From: Coffea arabica
Taxonomy: Eukaryota > Streptophyta > Magnoliopsida > Gentianales > Rubiaceae
Length of the DNA: 64,000 bases
Direction: 5' to 3'
Assembly (NCBI RefSeq): GCF_036785885.1
Contig: NC_092323.1
Coordinates: forward strand, 20,158,501-20,222,500
Position 1 is the first letter of the stretch, and every line of letters starts with the position of its first letter. The notes under the pieces are model-generated. The model worked only from the letters and a program-made list of their open reading frames with translations, was not told the origin of the DNA and made no database searches. Both the position numbers and the translations under genes were made by a program. Shown here in pieces: positions 10,422 to 22,679 of the stretch.

Positions 10422-10973
10422 TTTTGACGTATAAAATGCTAACCATGTAAAGAAAGGAAAATCAAATTTCTGTTTATCTAATTCATTTTTCCATTCTATA
10501 ATTAATTTGTTCTTGTATTCAGATTCTAATTGAAAAAACTAAATTCTTTTTTCCCTATTTTCTTCATCTTCAAAATCTTCTTGTAAACATTTATGATTTA
10601 TTATATAAGGTTTTTTTATAAAATTTATTTCTCCTCTCATTTGTGAATGTGTGGGAGAGTATTCTGTTTGATTTTGATTTATTACCTCTGGAACTGGGGT
10701 TTTATATTTAAAGGTTGAAGTATTTTCTATGGGAAAATTTATTTCAGTAGATTCATAATTTGAATGTCTAGCTGGTAACCATGAATAACTTGAACTAGGT
10801 CTTTCTCTTAATGAAGCGAATCTTATTAAAGTATTTCCATCAGGTTTTTCTATAATATCTTCTGTAGTAGTTTGTTCTATATTTCTTGCTATTTGTGGAT
10901 TTTTTATTTCAAATTCACTTGGTATTGTTATTTCATTCCATTTTAATAAAAGAAAAATTTACTTGTTTTGATC
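10422..10973 (-). pseudogene. EPRV-A linker between movement and coat regions, broken and truncated
   Basis: Minus-strand translation continues the viral polyprotein upstream of 10,421 (a segment reading FDFPFFTWLAFY near 10,450), interrupted by TAG at 10,539-10,541, and further upstream in open frame to about 10,970. Sequence identity to virus stops where the direct repeat begins at 10,974, so the movement-protein domain is absent from this copy. Confidence 0.55.
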
Positions 10974-13270
10974 TAAATGTAAATTGACTTGAAAGTAAAA
11001 TTGCATGTTAAAAGATAGATTAAAAGTAACATAATCGAGAAGGCCTTGATCTACTAGCTGAAATTGAGACTAGGGTTGCATTAGGTTTTAGGGTTATTAA
11101 GACCAATGGTCTCATGCAACAATTATTGTTTTCAACCCATATATCTAGTAGTTGGTTTTTTATTTTCCATGTTTTTAATGCTATATATGGCCGATTACAT
11201 CAGCTATGTGTCTTTTTTTTTTAAGGATAATTTTAGGAACCTATCTTGAGGTTTCTGAGATGTCACTTTGCACTTTTGAACTTTGAAAATATCAAGTTTT
11301 CCCTTTTTAATTTTTTGAAAGCTGTCAGCCCATTTCAAAATATATTATCAAAAATCTAATTTTTGGATGGAGAAGACATTTTCATTCCAAAAATGCACTT
11401 TGTTGTCCTCTATTATTTTCTTCAAAATTGAAAGTATATTAATAAAAGCCTGAAAATAAAGACAAACTATGCAAATGTGTAGTTCTGATAGAACACAATA
11501 TAGTAGTAGGTATTTTACGGTACAAACAATTTATTTTGAAGATTATATTTAAGGTTTTTTGAGCCAAAAAAGATTATTGTGTTATTACAAAGTGTTTTTG
11601 GTCAATTTAGAATTTTTTTTCAAATTTTTAGAATTTTTGGAATTTCTTGATTTTTTTTTTTTTTGTCTAGATTGATGGCTCAAAAACTAGAAAAAAGACA
11701 AAATGTTTAAAATTACGTCTACAATCTCATTTGAGGTGTTCTCAAAGACTAAGAAGTTATTTTTTATTGGAAATTATTTTCATATGAATTCAAGGATTTA
11801 TAAATTGTGTACAAGTTTTCTAAAGTTTCTAATTTTCGTTTAGATTAATGGATTGAAAACTAATAAAAGATAAAATTCTCAACTGTATTTGTAAAAACTT
11901 ATTTCAGGTGCTTTTCAAGGTGCAAAATGTTAGTTTCATCATGGTAAAATTTTTTGGGTGACTTTTATGAGTTCTTTAAATTGTTTAGAATTTCTAAATT
12001 TTATTATATTTCTAGTGCACATGGAAACTATTAAAAGGTTCCCCAACCTTGTTAACTTCTTATAATTCTTATTTAAAAAACCATATCAACCAAGTTTTCA
12101 AAAATTAGGGAATTAACTTGGTTTGTTATGAAAATAAAAGGGTTCACAAGAAAATGGCAAGATTGGAATGAAAACAATGTTATCAAAAACAAGTTTTTAA
12201 TAATATATTTAGAAATTTTTTAACAATGTTATCAAAAAAGTTAAAATAAAAAAGGTAAGTGATAATTTTCAAAATTAAGAGGTGCTAAGTGATATGATTA
12301 TAAAAACTCAAGGGAGGTTTCTGAAATTATCCGAAATAAAAGTCACAAAACATTTTTTTAACTAAACTACAAAACAGTTATTCCTTCAAAATAGCCCTAT
12401 TATTTTTGTATGCAGACTTGTTTTTGACCTTTTAATGTAGAATAATAATATATATCACCGGTTAACTCATCACCGGTTTATCACCGCCTATGACCTATGT
12501 AGAGTGATGACATGGAACAAGGTTTACTTTCCCATCTTTAAGGAATAATGATATGGCAATAATTATGTAGAATATATATCAAATTAATAAAATTCAATAA
12601 GGTTGTTCTGATGGGTGTCATTCGAGCACTCGTTAACACACCTAACATTCATTTTAACTAACCATAGGTCCGTTTGGATTAGCTGTTTTTGGGGTTGTTT
12701 TTAAAAAATAACACTGTAGCATTTCGTTTTTAAAATACAAGTCCGTTTGGATTAGTTGTTTTTCAAAAACTATATGAAAAACTTTTACTGTAGATATTTT
12801 TTGGATTATTTTTAAAGGTATATTATATATATTTATATATTTATATAAAAATATATAAATGTATTATATTATATATAATACATAATATAAATATATTTAA
12901 AAATGTATAAGTGTATATTATTATAAATGTATAAATTATAAATGAATATTACATAAATGTATAAATGAATATATTATAAATATATATTAATATTATGTAT
13001 AAATGTATTAATATAATTAATATAAATGTATTAATGTATTAAAATTACGTATAAATGTAAAATTAATTTTATGTATATTAATATAATGTATAAATGTATT
13101 ATATATAATATAATACATAATATAAGTATATTATAAATATACATAAATATATATATTATGTATAAATGTACATTTATATAAATGTATAATATATATAATA
13201 TATAATTTATATAATATAAAAATATATTTTAAATATATTTTAAATAAAATAAAATATTTATAATATGAAT
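10974..13270 (+). repeat. Direct repeat, copy A (about 2.3 kb)
   Basis: From the common start TAAATGTAAATTGACTTG this copy matches 17,549-20,199 almost base for base through 12,780, with only scattered differences by eye, for example at 12,175 against 18,750. The repeat carries no coding frame. Its right part is an AT-rich tract shorter than in copy B. It ends abruptly near 13,270. The left edge is sharp against EPRV-A, so it may be a transposed element or a segmental duplication. Confidence 0.88.
12810..13270. repeat. AT-rich minisatellite-like tract of copy A
   Basis: This stretch is nearly all A and T, with units resembling ATAAATGTAT and TATAATATAT. It corresponds to the longer tract at 19,385-20,800 in copy B. 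It has no coding content. Confidence 0.8.
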
Positions 13271-13310
13271 ATTTTAAATATCTATTTAATAGAGACTTTT
13301 ATATAGTGAT

Positions 13311-13440
13311 TTTTTTTTCAGAGAAATGTAAGCCTAAGCATTTTATTAGAAAAATGTTACAAGTACTAAGACAAAATAATTTACACCAACGCAACCTGCA
13401 GCAACGGTGTTCCTGATCATGCATACAAAATGATTTTGTT
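13311..13440 (-). mobile_element. Possible 3' end of a poly(A)-tailed retroposon
   Basis: Read on the minus strand, about 100 nt of non-viral sequence contains AATAAA-type text and ends in a short poly(A) run (T run on the plus strand near 13,311-13,319). This resembles the 3' end of a LINE or a reverse-transcribed RNA, truncated at its 5' side where EPRV-B begins. No target duplication was found. Confidence 0.35.
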
Positions 13441-14530
13441 TGGATAGGTTTATTTGAAAGAATTACTGAATTAAAAACTAAAGATTTGGAAATAGAAGCC
13501 AAAATGATTGGACTATTCCAGAAGAAAAAATAGAACATTTTTACATAATAGGACCCTTAGATTTCAAAACAACTTTATCAGTTAAAACTCATGAAGAAAC
13601 AATTTCTATTCAAGAAGATTATCAATTTGTTCCATTATTGAATCATAATACAATTCAAAAGTATCTTAGTAAAGGATATAGATATATTCATATAGTTTTA
13701 ATCCAAGTTGCGGTAAAACAAAATGCATCATAAAGAAGGTTTGTTCTCCCAATGAATGGACTTCTCTTTATTCAAAGAAATCTTTTTCAGTAAGATCCAT
13801 TCTAGATGGATTCACTTATCAAGATTACAAAATGGCATGGTATCGTGCTTTTTTGTATAGACCTTTCAATCATTCATGGTTTTTTATATTCCAAGAAAGT
13901 TGCAGCAGAGAATTTTCAATTTGGTTCAATCATTGGTGGCAATGGTTTGGCCCTCAAAAAGAAATTTTACCTCCAAATGTTTTAATGGGATTCTAGACCT
14001 ATCTCAAAAAAGCAAAGGGGGAAGAATATACAAGGCCAATTTTATTCCACATGGAGTTCAAAGTACCGGGGATTTTTTGTTGGAGTTTCAAAGTTCATCA
14101 AGAATTAGAAAAACCACTCCCAATGTCATTAGTTAGAGAATTCAAGATTAAATGGTGGATAGGATTCAACCAAGAGTTCTGTGATCAAAAGATACCAGAC
14201 TCAAAAGATACAAAACCTCACTTTTATCTATGATTCAAACCAACGTTTGTAATGGAGCTATTTACTTTAATTGTGCTCCAAATTTTTCAATAGATTTAAT
14301 TGATCCACATATTTTGAATTCAGTAATACTAGATATTCATTTACAAGGTGATGAATTTGAAAAACATACAAAGAATTTTGCGGTAATTTACAGAATGTAT
14401 TATAGACCATTGTCTTCACAATTAAATCCAAAATTCAGCATGACTCCAACTTTAAATATCTCTTTTTCGAGTTTGAGACGTCCACTATATATGTGTGTTC
14501 ATATATTAAAAGAGGTATTTTCATATTAAA
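13441..14530 (+). pseudogene. EPRV-B: rearranged pararetrovirus mosaic
   Basis: Four viral pieces sit side by side on the plus strand. 13,441-13,515 matches the coiled-coil part of the EPRV-A polymerase frame (ELKTKDLEIEAK). 13,530-13,722 matches the N-terminal part of a caulimovirid movement protein, up to IQVAVK. 13,722-14,190 matches the middle of the 424-aa EPRV-A frame (WYRAF, FKIKWW). 14,190-14,490 resumes the movement protein (IYFNCAPNFSIDLIDPHIL). The two movement-protein pieces would be adjacent in an intact gene. Frames change and stops occur throughout, so no product is expected. Confidence 0.72.
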
Positions 14531-16423
14531 AATAACTAGGTACTCGAAACTTCTCCACCAAATTCCTTCTTACAGTGCCAAAAAGCATGTGGGAAAACTT
14601 TTGTTGGTTTGGTCCTTGGTTCTAACTGGAAAGTGATATTAAAAATAATCAACGGGCATGAGAAAAAGGCCTTTTCAATATTTATCCTAAGGAGAAAAAC
14701 AAGTACGAGAAACTTTAAAAATATTGTCCATGAAATATCTAATTGAGCAATGTATTACATATAAGTTGCAATCTTTATAGCAGCATTCTCTTGTAAGAAT
14801 TTCTACCTTTAGAGTCATATGTGATCTATACGATTAATTGATTGATATCCTAAATAAATCATTGATATTATGTCAATGATTGATCTGTATTTACCATTAA
14901 TTGCTGATTGATTAGTTGTTAATGGATACTTTCAATCAATCAAATTTACCTCGAAGTTTGACCAAATAATGAATCCATCTCTCAAATTTAACCAAATGAC
15001 AATCACCTCCCTTGTTCATACCAAACTAACAGGAATACTAAAATGACAAAAGTTCCCTTTGTGTTAAAATGGGCAAAAAAAATTAAAAATTATTTTTTTC
15101 CTCTTTCAGAATAAAAACATTAAACAATAGCTTTTTATTTAAAAAAAGATATAAAATAGGCTCAAAAAAAATGATGTTTAGAGAAAAAGCAAAGTATATT
15201 GTGTTATTGTCCTATTTTGTAGTATCAAAAAAAATAAAAAAGAAAAATAGTTCACGTACAAAAAAATGATTGAAAATTATGACATGTCTAAACGATAAAT
15301 ATAAATATGAGAATATCTAAAATCAAGGGGTAGACTCTCTTATACTTTGTTCCTATTTCGTAGAGTTGTTTGTCATAGAGAGGAGCATTTTTCAAAGAAA
15401 AAAGGGCAGGATCATATTGTAAATAAATTGATCGAAGCACATCTTTGGCGTCCCTCCCTAGTATTTTAGATGGTATTTTTGAGGCGAGTCTTGGAATAGG
15501 GTGTTCTTCTAATGCCTATAGGGGTGAGATTGAATAGGAAGTAATTGGCTATTGGATGTTCGCCCGTGCCATATGGCGAATGCCCAAGAGCTCGAGCTTT
15601 TTGAGTTTTTTTTTTTATTTTCAAGTTTCAACCAAAAACACATAATTTCTTTCGCAAGGCTTTGTTGCCTCCACACCTTTTATCTTTTTATTTTTATTGA
15701 TTTTAAGATACGGTTATTCTCTACTATCATGACTAGAATGCTAATCTATGGGTTGGAGTTTAAACCTCGATGCTTCATGGTTCGTTTATAGCAAAAATCT
15801 CATAATTTATTGCCAAAATATGTTAAAATTCAGTAAAGGTCATTGGCGGGCGTTGGCATCAATTCCAGCATTTTTGATTTGGTGGTGGAATGACCAAAAA
15901 AACTGAGTCCAGCCCCAAGAAACCTCAAAATATATCAGCAAGGCTTTTTTAAGAAAAAAAAAAAAAACCAAGGCCAAATAGTGCATGAGCAAAATGTATC
16001 AAACAAGAACTATCTTCTTGAAGACTTACCACAACTTGTGGAGCAGAACATATACGTTTCATGAAAATCATAATTCCAATGTTCCTTCTGTTAACTGTTA
16101 ACAGCTTTCCACATTATCAAAAAGAAAGAATGAAAAGACAAATTCAGAACTAGCACATTTAAATTGGAGAGACAATTTAGAAATATAACTAGATTAGAAT
16201 TGCAATGTAATAGTAGAAAATTAAGCCCAAGTAATTGGGGAAAAGGAATATTTCAACCTTTTGTTGTTTTTCTTATATAAACATCGTAGCTTTGTTACAT
16301 TAAATCTGTACTAATGACAGAAAATACATCAAGTATTTTAAATATCAAAGAATATGAAGATTTATCAAAACATCCAATATAAAATATTAATAAAAATTAC
16401 ACTTTGAAACTCCAATACGTTAT
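14531..16423. other. Intergenic, no gene seen
   Basis: AT-rich sequence with homopolymer runs. The only frame longer than 70 codons (15,552-15,791) is low-complexity Phe-rich and shows no domain. I see no repeat or RNA gene here. Confidence 0.55.
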
Positions 16424-16852
16424 CTAGTACCAATCTTGTTGTTTAGTTTTGATGTGCCCATTCTTGGCGGTAGTGGAATAATAGAAACCATCTGGCCTGA
16501 TTTCCCAACGACATACATTCAGATGGTAATCATAATCGCCACACATGTCGAAACCCTTGAATACTCGAAAACCGGCTTGTTTTATACCCCACCAAAAACG
16601 ACAGAAGTATTGGGTCCTTCCAAAGAAGTTCATATGAAAGTCCCAATGGAAATCTTCCTTTGGTTGAAGATAATGAAATCCAAGTTCATTATCCTTGGAA
16701 AAGCAGTGTACCCATGTTTGATTTGGCATCAAATTAACCACATGAACTTCATAATGCGGACCATGGATAAAACTGCCAGAAACAGAGCTAATGTTTGCAA
16801 ACCAAAATGAGCATACAAGAATGCCGAAAAGGATTTTATTTGTGTAGCCCAT
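16424..16852 (-). CDS. S-protein homologue (plant self-incompatibility S1 family), secreted
   Basis: The 142-aa single-exon protein starts with a signal peptide (about residues 1-26, hydrophobic ILFGILVCSFWFA, cleavage likely after VSG or SGS). The mature part has the family layout: a strand ending in VHCFSKDNELG, a W-x-F block (FHWDFHMNFFGRTQYFC), an FxWG segment, and the C-terminal CGDYDYHLNVCRWEIRPDGFYYS block. The four family cysteines are present. In poppy a member is the pistil self-incompatibility ligand; most homologues in other plants have no known role and are small secreted proteins. Length and cysteines look normal, and a TATA box lies about 52 nt upstream of the ATG, so the gene is probably intact. 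It sits between direct repeats A and B. Confidence 0.9.
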   Translation of the reverse strand: MGYTNKILFGILVCSFWFANISSVSGSFIHGPHYEVHVVNLMPNQTWVHCFSKDNELGFHYLQPKEDFHWDFHMNFFGRTQYFCRFWWGIKQAGFRVFKGFDMCGDYDYHLNVCRWEIRPDGFYYSTTAKNGHIKTKQQDWY

Positions 16853-16904
16853 TTTGGCAATTAAGAACTAACTGAAATTGTTAACTGAAATTGTTCAACC
16901 TAGC

Positions 16905-16913
16905 CTTTATATA
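16905..16913 (-). promoter_or_regulatory. TATA box of the S-protein homologue
   Basis: The minus strand reads TATATAAAG about 52 nt upstream of the start codon, a usual plant spacing for a short leader. Confidence 0.55.
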
Positions 16914-17548
16914 GTAGCCGTAAGTCTGTTGTAGTGAATAAGCGTAAAATACTCTAAACAGTGAATTACGATAGCCCTTCAGGTTGTTAAGGAAATTCTA
17001 TTTTAAGCACATTTGATAGCCTTCAAGATATGTATGGTTGTAAAAAGAAAGTAACCACCAAAGAAGGGAAAGCACTTTTTTCTTTTTTCTTTTTTGAAAA
17101 AAAAAGTATGATTCTTTGAGGCAGAAATCAAAGTTGGAAAAAAAAAAAGAAACAAGAAAGTTATGGTGTGCATAGTCATCTTGACTCTATAAACTACTAT
17201 GGTACACCTATTGCTTCGTAATTCTAACCTACATGGGTTCATATCTTGTTTTCAATCTTATCCACAAATAGTTCATTATGTACTTTGCAGTTCCAGACGT
17301 AGAATCATATTTATGTAATACAACTTACATGTAAATCAGTAGGGTTTTAGTTTTCAAACCCTTGGTGAGAACCAAGCAAGCAGCTAATTTGCCCTTTTAT
17401 TATTAGGTTGACTTGGGTCATAACAATAATAAACTATAAACATGGTCACGTGTTCATCTAATGAATCATTTAGCTTAAATCATTAATACTTCACATTATT
17501 ATTTGTCAGATATCAAAACCATAAAGTCTTCAATAGTAGAGCTAGAAG
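16914..17548. other. Intergenic upstream of SPH
   Basis: Promoter side of the S-protein homologue. It has A-rich and T-rich runs near 17,070-17,160 and nothing else that I recognise. Confidence 0.5.
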
Positions 17549-20199
17549 TAAATGTAAATTGACTTGAAAGTAAAATTGCATGTTAAAAGATAGATTAAAA
17601 GTAACATAATCGAGAAGGCCTTGATCTACTAGCTGAAATTGAGACTAGGGTTGCATTAGGTTTTAGGGTTATTAAGACCAATGGTCTCATGCAACAATTA
17701 TTGTTTTCAACCCATATATCTAGTAGTTGGTTTTTTATTTTCCATGTTTTTAATGCTATATATGGCCGATTACATCAGCTATGTGTCTTTTTTTTTTAAG
17801 GATAATTTTAGGAACCTATCTTGAGGTTTCTGAGATGTCACTTTGCACTTTTGAACTTTGAAAATATCAAGTTTTCCCTTTTTAATTTTTTGAAAGCTGT
17901 CAGCCCATTTCAAAATATATTATCAAAAATCTAATTTTTGGATGGAGAAGACATTTTCATTCCAAAAATGCACTTTGTTGTCCTCTATTATTTTCTTCAA
18001 AATTGAAAGTATATTAATAAAAGCCTGAAAATAAAGACAAACTATGCAAATGTGTAGTTCTGATAGAACACAATATAGTAGTAGGTATTTTACGGTACAA
18101 ACAATTTATTTTGAAGATTATATTTAAGGTTTTTTGAGCCAAAAAAGATTATTGTGTTATTACAAAGTGTTTTTGGTCAATTTAGAATTTTTTTTCAAAT
18201 TTTTAGAATTTTTGGAATTTCTTGATTTTTTTTTTTTTTTGTCTAGATTGATGGCTCAAAAACTAGAAAAAAGACAAAATGTTTAAAATTACGTCTACAA
18301 TCTCATTTGAGGTGTTCTCAAAGACTAAGAAGTTATTTTTTATTGGAAATTATTTTCATATGAATTCAAGGATTTATAAATTGTGTACAAGTTTTCTAAA
18401 GTTTCTAATTTTCGTTTAGATTAATGGATTGAAAACTAATAAAAGATAAAATTCTCAACTGTATTTGTAAAAACTTATTTCAGGTGCTTTTCAAGGTGCA
18501 AAATGTTAGTTTCATCATGGTAAAATTTTTTGGGTGACTTTTATGAGTTCTTTAAATTGTTTAGAATTTCTAAATTTTATTATATTTCTAGTGCACATGG
18601 AAACTATTAAAAGGTTCCCCAACCTTGTTAACTTCTTATAATTCTTATTTAAAAAACCATATCAACCAAGTTTTCAAAAATTAGGGAATTAACTTGGTTT
18701 GTTATGAAAATAAAAGGGTTCACAAGAAAATGGCAAGATTGGAATGAAAACATACTCTTTATCCAAAAACAAGTTTTTAATAATATATTTAGGAATTTTT
18801 TAACAATGTTATCAAAAAAGTTAAAATAAAAAAGGTAAGTGATAATTTTCAAAATTAAGAGGTGCTAAGTGATATGATTATAAAAACTCAAGGGAGGTTT
18901 CTGAAATTATCTGAAATAAAAGTCACAAAACATTTTTTAACTAAACTACAAAACAGTTATTCCTTCAAAATAGCCCTATTATTTTTGTATGCAGGCTTGT
19001 TTTGGACCTGTTAATGTAGAATAATAAAATATATCACCGGTTAACTCATCACCGGTTTATCACCGCCTATGACCTATGTAGAGTGATGACATGGAACAAG
19101 GTTTTATTTCCCATCTTTAAGGAATAATGATATGGCAATAATTATGTAGAATATATATCAAATTAATAAAATTCCATAAGGTTGTTCTGATGGGTGCCAT
19201 TCGAGCACTCGTTAACACACCTAACATTCACTTTAACTAACCATAGGTCCGTTTGGATTAACTGTTTTTGGGGTTGTTTTTAAAAAACAACACTGTAGCA
19301 TTTCGTTTTTGAAATACAAGTCCGTTTGGATTAGTTATTTTTTAAAAACTATATGAAAAACTTTTACTGTAGATATTTTTTGGATTATTTTTAGAGGTAT
19401 TTTTAAAACATATTTTTGAGTATTTTTATAATTTATAATTTTTATAATTTTATATTTATATACATTTATGCATTTATAATACATTTATAAATATTTATAA
19501 ATAAATGTATTTATATATTTATATAAAAATATATAAATGTATTATAAATGTATTATATTATATATAATACATAATATAAATATATTTATAAATGTATAAA
19601 TGTATATTATTATAAATATATAGATTATAAATTATAAATTATAAATTTTATATTTTTATATAAATATACATTTATGCATTTATAATACATTTATAAATAT
19701 TTTTAAATAAATATTTTTATATATTTATATAAAAATATATAAATGTATTATATTATATATAATACATAATATAAATATATTTATAAATGTATAAGTGTAT
19801 ATTATTATAAATGTATAAATTATAAATGAATATTATATAAATGTATAAATTAATATATTATAAATATATATTAATATTATGTATAAATGTATTAATATAA
19901 TTAATATAAATGTATAAATATATTAAAATTATGTATAAATGTAAAATTAATTTTGTGTATATTAATATAAATGTATCAATGTATTACAAATGTATTATAT
20001 TATATATAATGCATAATATAAATGTATACTATAAATATACATAAATATATATAATATGTATAAAAGTACATTTATATAAATGTATAATATATATAATATA
20101 TAATTTATATATTATTATATATTATTTATATAATATTTAATATTTATATAAATATATAAAAATATATTTTAAATAAAATAAAATATTTATAATATGAAT
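17549..20199 (+). repeat. Direct repeat, copy B
   Basis: This copy starts at the same base as copy A and is nearly identical to it through about 19,350. It then has a longer AT-rich tract. The pair lies in the same orientation about 6.6 kb apart and brackets EPRV-B and the S-protein homologue. No coding frame is present. Confidence 0.88.
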
Positions 20200-20956
20200 A
20201 AATAAATAAATAAATATTTAATATAGAAATATTTAATATATATAATATACATTAATTTTAATTATAAATATTATAATATTATAAATATGGTGTTTATATA
20301 ATATTTCAATTTGTAATATTTATTGTATATTTCATTATATTAATATTTATATAATATATAATATATAAATGTATAATATAAAGTTTTCAATTTGTATAAT
20401 ATACATAATATTGTATATATATAGTATAATATACATAATATAATATATTATACATAATATACATTTATAGAAAATTAATATTATGTATATTATATATTAT
20501 ACATAACATTATTATACATTATTATACACAATAATGTACATAATAATGAAAGTACATTAATAATGTATATATTATAATATAATCTACATAATATATTATG
20601 TATAAATATTTATACATTTATGTATACAATATTACATATTATGTATATTATATTATATTATGTATAATATACAATATTATGTATAATATTAATGTATATA
20701 ATATTTATATAATATATAATATATAAATATATAATTTTCAATTTGTATATTTCAATTTATATTAATATAATATATATATACATAATTGAAATTTACAAAT
20801 TGAAAAATACATATTAAATATGTATATTTGGAGTTGTTTTTGATATAATGTTTGGATATGGTATTTTTGGAATTGTTTTTGAAATACACATTTACTGTAG
20901 CATTTGGAATGTGAAAAACAGTTTTTCAAAAACAGAAGCAAAAACAAGGAGCATAG
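19246..20956. repeat. AT-rich foldback element
   Basis: The left end (GGTCCGTTTGGATTAACTG, then TGTTTTTGGGG and ACTGTAGCATTTCG) is mirrored at the right end by inverted text around 20,830-20,956 (CTGTAGCATTTGGAATG, AACAGTTTTTC). The middle, about 19,385-20,800, is almost pure A/T, with internal palindromes such as TATATAATACATAAT. It appears to have inserted in a short dispersed repeat whose uninterrupted relative is at 37,560-37,800. Copy A carries only the left part. Confidence 0.6.
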
Positions 20957-21125
20957 ATATACACATACTAACAATTATTATTCTCTTTTGTATTTATATA
21001 CTTTTGCTATTTAATATTGCCTATCCTTTCTTGTATTTATTTACTTTCCCTAATTAATTTTATATTTCAAAAAATATAACACACAAAATATATTTTAATG
21101 AATGCCCTATCATTAGACAGACCGA
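20957..21125 (+). repeat. Right half of a short dispersed repeat
   Basis: ATACTAACAATTATTA through to CTAGACAGACC-like text near 21,120 matches 37,610-37,790. Its left half (about 19,190-19,245, TTAACACACCTAACATTCA) lies on the other side of the foldback. Confidence 0.55.
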
Positions 21126-22019
21126 TTTTATAATGCATAATTATTCTTTTAAGCTTACCTTATATAATATCTATACAAAATCAATTAAGGTTTGATATTT
21201 GTAAGTTTTCAAACTAATAACTAGATGTCAATTTGGAATGTTTCTATCTTGTCTAATCATTGTTGTTAGTATACTTGAATGATTAGCTTTTATACTACTA
21301 AATTAGTGCAAGATGAGGAATACTTGGTGTCTAAGGACACTATTGTAAAGCTCAATATGAGCCTCCGCTTAAGTTTGTATAGCTTGTTTTTTATATCAAT
21401 AATATTTCAAACGGTTCCCTAAAAAAAAATAGTATACTCTAGAGCTAATCATTGTTACTTTCTGCCAAGGACCAAATAGAACATGTACAATTAACTAAGG
21501 ACCAAATTTACTAATGAGCTAATCATTGTTATTTTGTCACTTTTTTTACAACTTGGAAATGAATTACACGACTTGTCGAGTCTACTTGAATTAAAGATGC
21601 TTATGGAATTGCTTCAAAAAAAAAAAGATGCTTATGGAGTCTGTGTGAATTCATGGACGAAAAAGGTGGGGAGTAGAGAGCATGGATTGTGAATAAACGT
21701 AAAGCTAATTGGAGTAGTTTTTATACTCTGGAAATGCTTTCCATGTGTGTATTAGAAAACTTGATAAAAATTGAAAATTACTCAAATACAAATTTTTCTA
21801 AATTAAAATAAATATAAATTCAATTTTATAATATATCATTGACTGGTGGCACATCTTTACGTAGACATCCATGTAGGAGGTGATGCATCGGTGATGAAAA
21901 ACTGATAACATATATTAAATTATTAAAGTAAGGGTGAGCCAGAGCAAATTTGCCTAAACTACAAAATTGCCCTTCATAGAGCAGCACCTCAATTTCCTTT
22001 CATTTTGATCCTTGCCCCT
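21126..22019. other. Intergenic, possible LINE 3' scrap
   Basis: Near 21,340-21,430 a sequence ending in ATATCAATAATATTTC, followed by an A run, resembles a retroposon 3' end, but it is short. The rest shows no gene. Confidence 0.3.
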
Positions 22020-22560
22020 TTCTTTTGGGTTAAAAGCATTCAATCCCCATGAACTTTACCATTAGTTGCGATTTGTTTCCTTGAACTCATTAAATAGGCA
22101 CTTTATTCTCCTATTTAATATTTTAAGACAAAAGAACCCTTACTATTCGATTTTGTTTCTTTTGTAGTCACCCTTGTTTTTCTTTTCCATTACTGTCTTT
22201 TATATTTTATTTTTCCATTTTATTTTTACTATTTTCTTATTTTTCACTTCTTTTGTACCACTATTTTGTTTCACTTTCCTATTGGTATTACTAATTCCAT
22301 GCTTATTATAATATTGTAATTATCTTTTATTCATGATTTCATTCTTGTTTTAGTTATTGACATTATTAGAAAACTAATATATGTTTGTCTTAATCAAAAA
22401 GTGTATATCATTAGCAATTTTATTATTTAAAAAGATATTAGCAAACTAGAATTTTAAATTACTTAATATTTAAAAATATATTCCAAAAAATAAGGTAACT
22501 AATATTTTATTTAATTTTTTATGTGTAGTTGCTTAATTACTATGACATTACAATGTGAAT
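22020..22560 (+). repeat. Dispersed repeat, uninterrupted copy
   Basis: Text such as AACTCATTAAATAGGCACTTT, CACTTTCCTATTGGTATTAC and GATATTAGCAAACTAGAATTT matches 58,570-58,964 plus 59,644-59,790. It has no insertion where the second copy carries a hAT MITE. The element class is unknown, and it is non-coding. Confidence 0.7.
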
Positions 22561-22584
22561 TTGTTACTGTTGTTTAAAATTAAT

Positions 22585-22679
22585 TTGTTCTAAATATGGC
22601 TTGGTGTATTAAGGGGAAGCATAATACTTTTTTGTTCTAAATCTGGCTTGGTGTATTATGGGGAAGCATAATACTTTTT
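22585..22679 (+). repeat. 47-bp tandem duplication
   Basis: Two copies of a unit starting TTGTTCTAAAT and containing GGCTTGGTGTATTA differ at a few bases. Confidence 0.85.

Larger units (their letters stand above)
1..10973 (-). mobile_element. EPRV-A: endogenous pararetrovirus (Caulimoviridae-like), interrupted and truncated
   Basis: On the minus strand, from high to low coordinates, this holds a post-movement-protein linker remnant, a coat-protein-like frame, a zinc knuckle/protease/RT/RNase H frame, a small helical frame, a 424-aa frame, then a TATA box and an AATAAA signal about 135 nt apart. Closely spaced or overlapping frames with no integrase and no flanking LTR pair fit an integrated plant pararetrovirus better than a retrotransposon. 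The movement-protein half is missing because a repeat joins at 10,974. The element runs off the window at base 1, so the other end of the viral genome may lie there. A solo LTR (1,783-6,063) is nested inside. Viral origin is known for such families; the assignment to Caulimoviridae is inferred from domain order and from the related movement-protein pieces in EPRV-B. Confidence 0.78.

Noticed and set aside
13299-13538. 79-codon minus-strand frame
   Set aside because: It crosses the junction between the poly(A)-tailed scrap and viral sequence, so it cannot be one gene.
20762-21057. Frames in the AT-rich tract on both strands
   Set aside because: They arise from A/T-rich sequence with few stops. 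Composition explains them.
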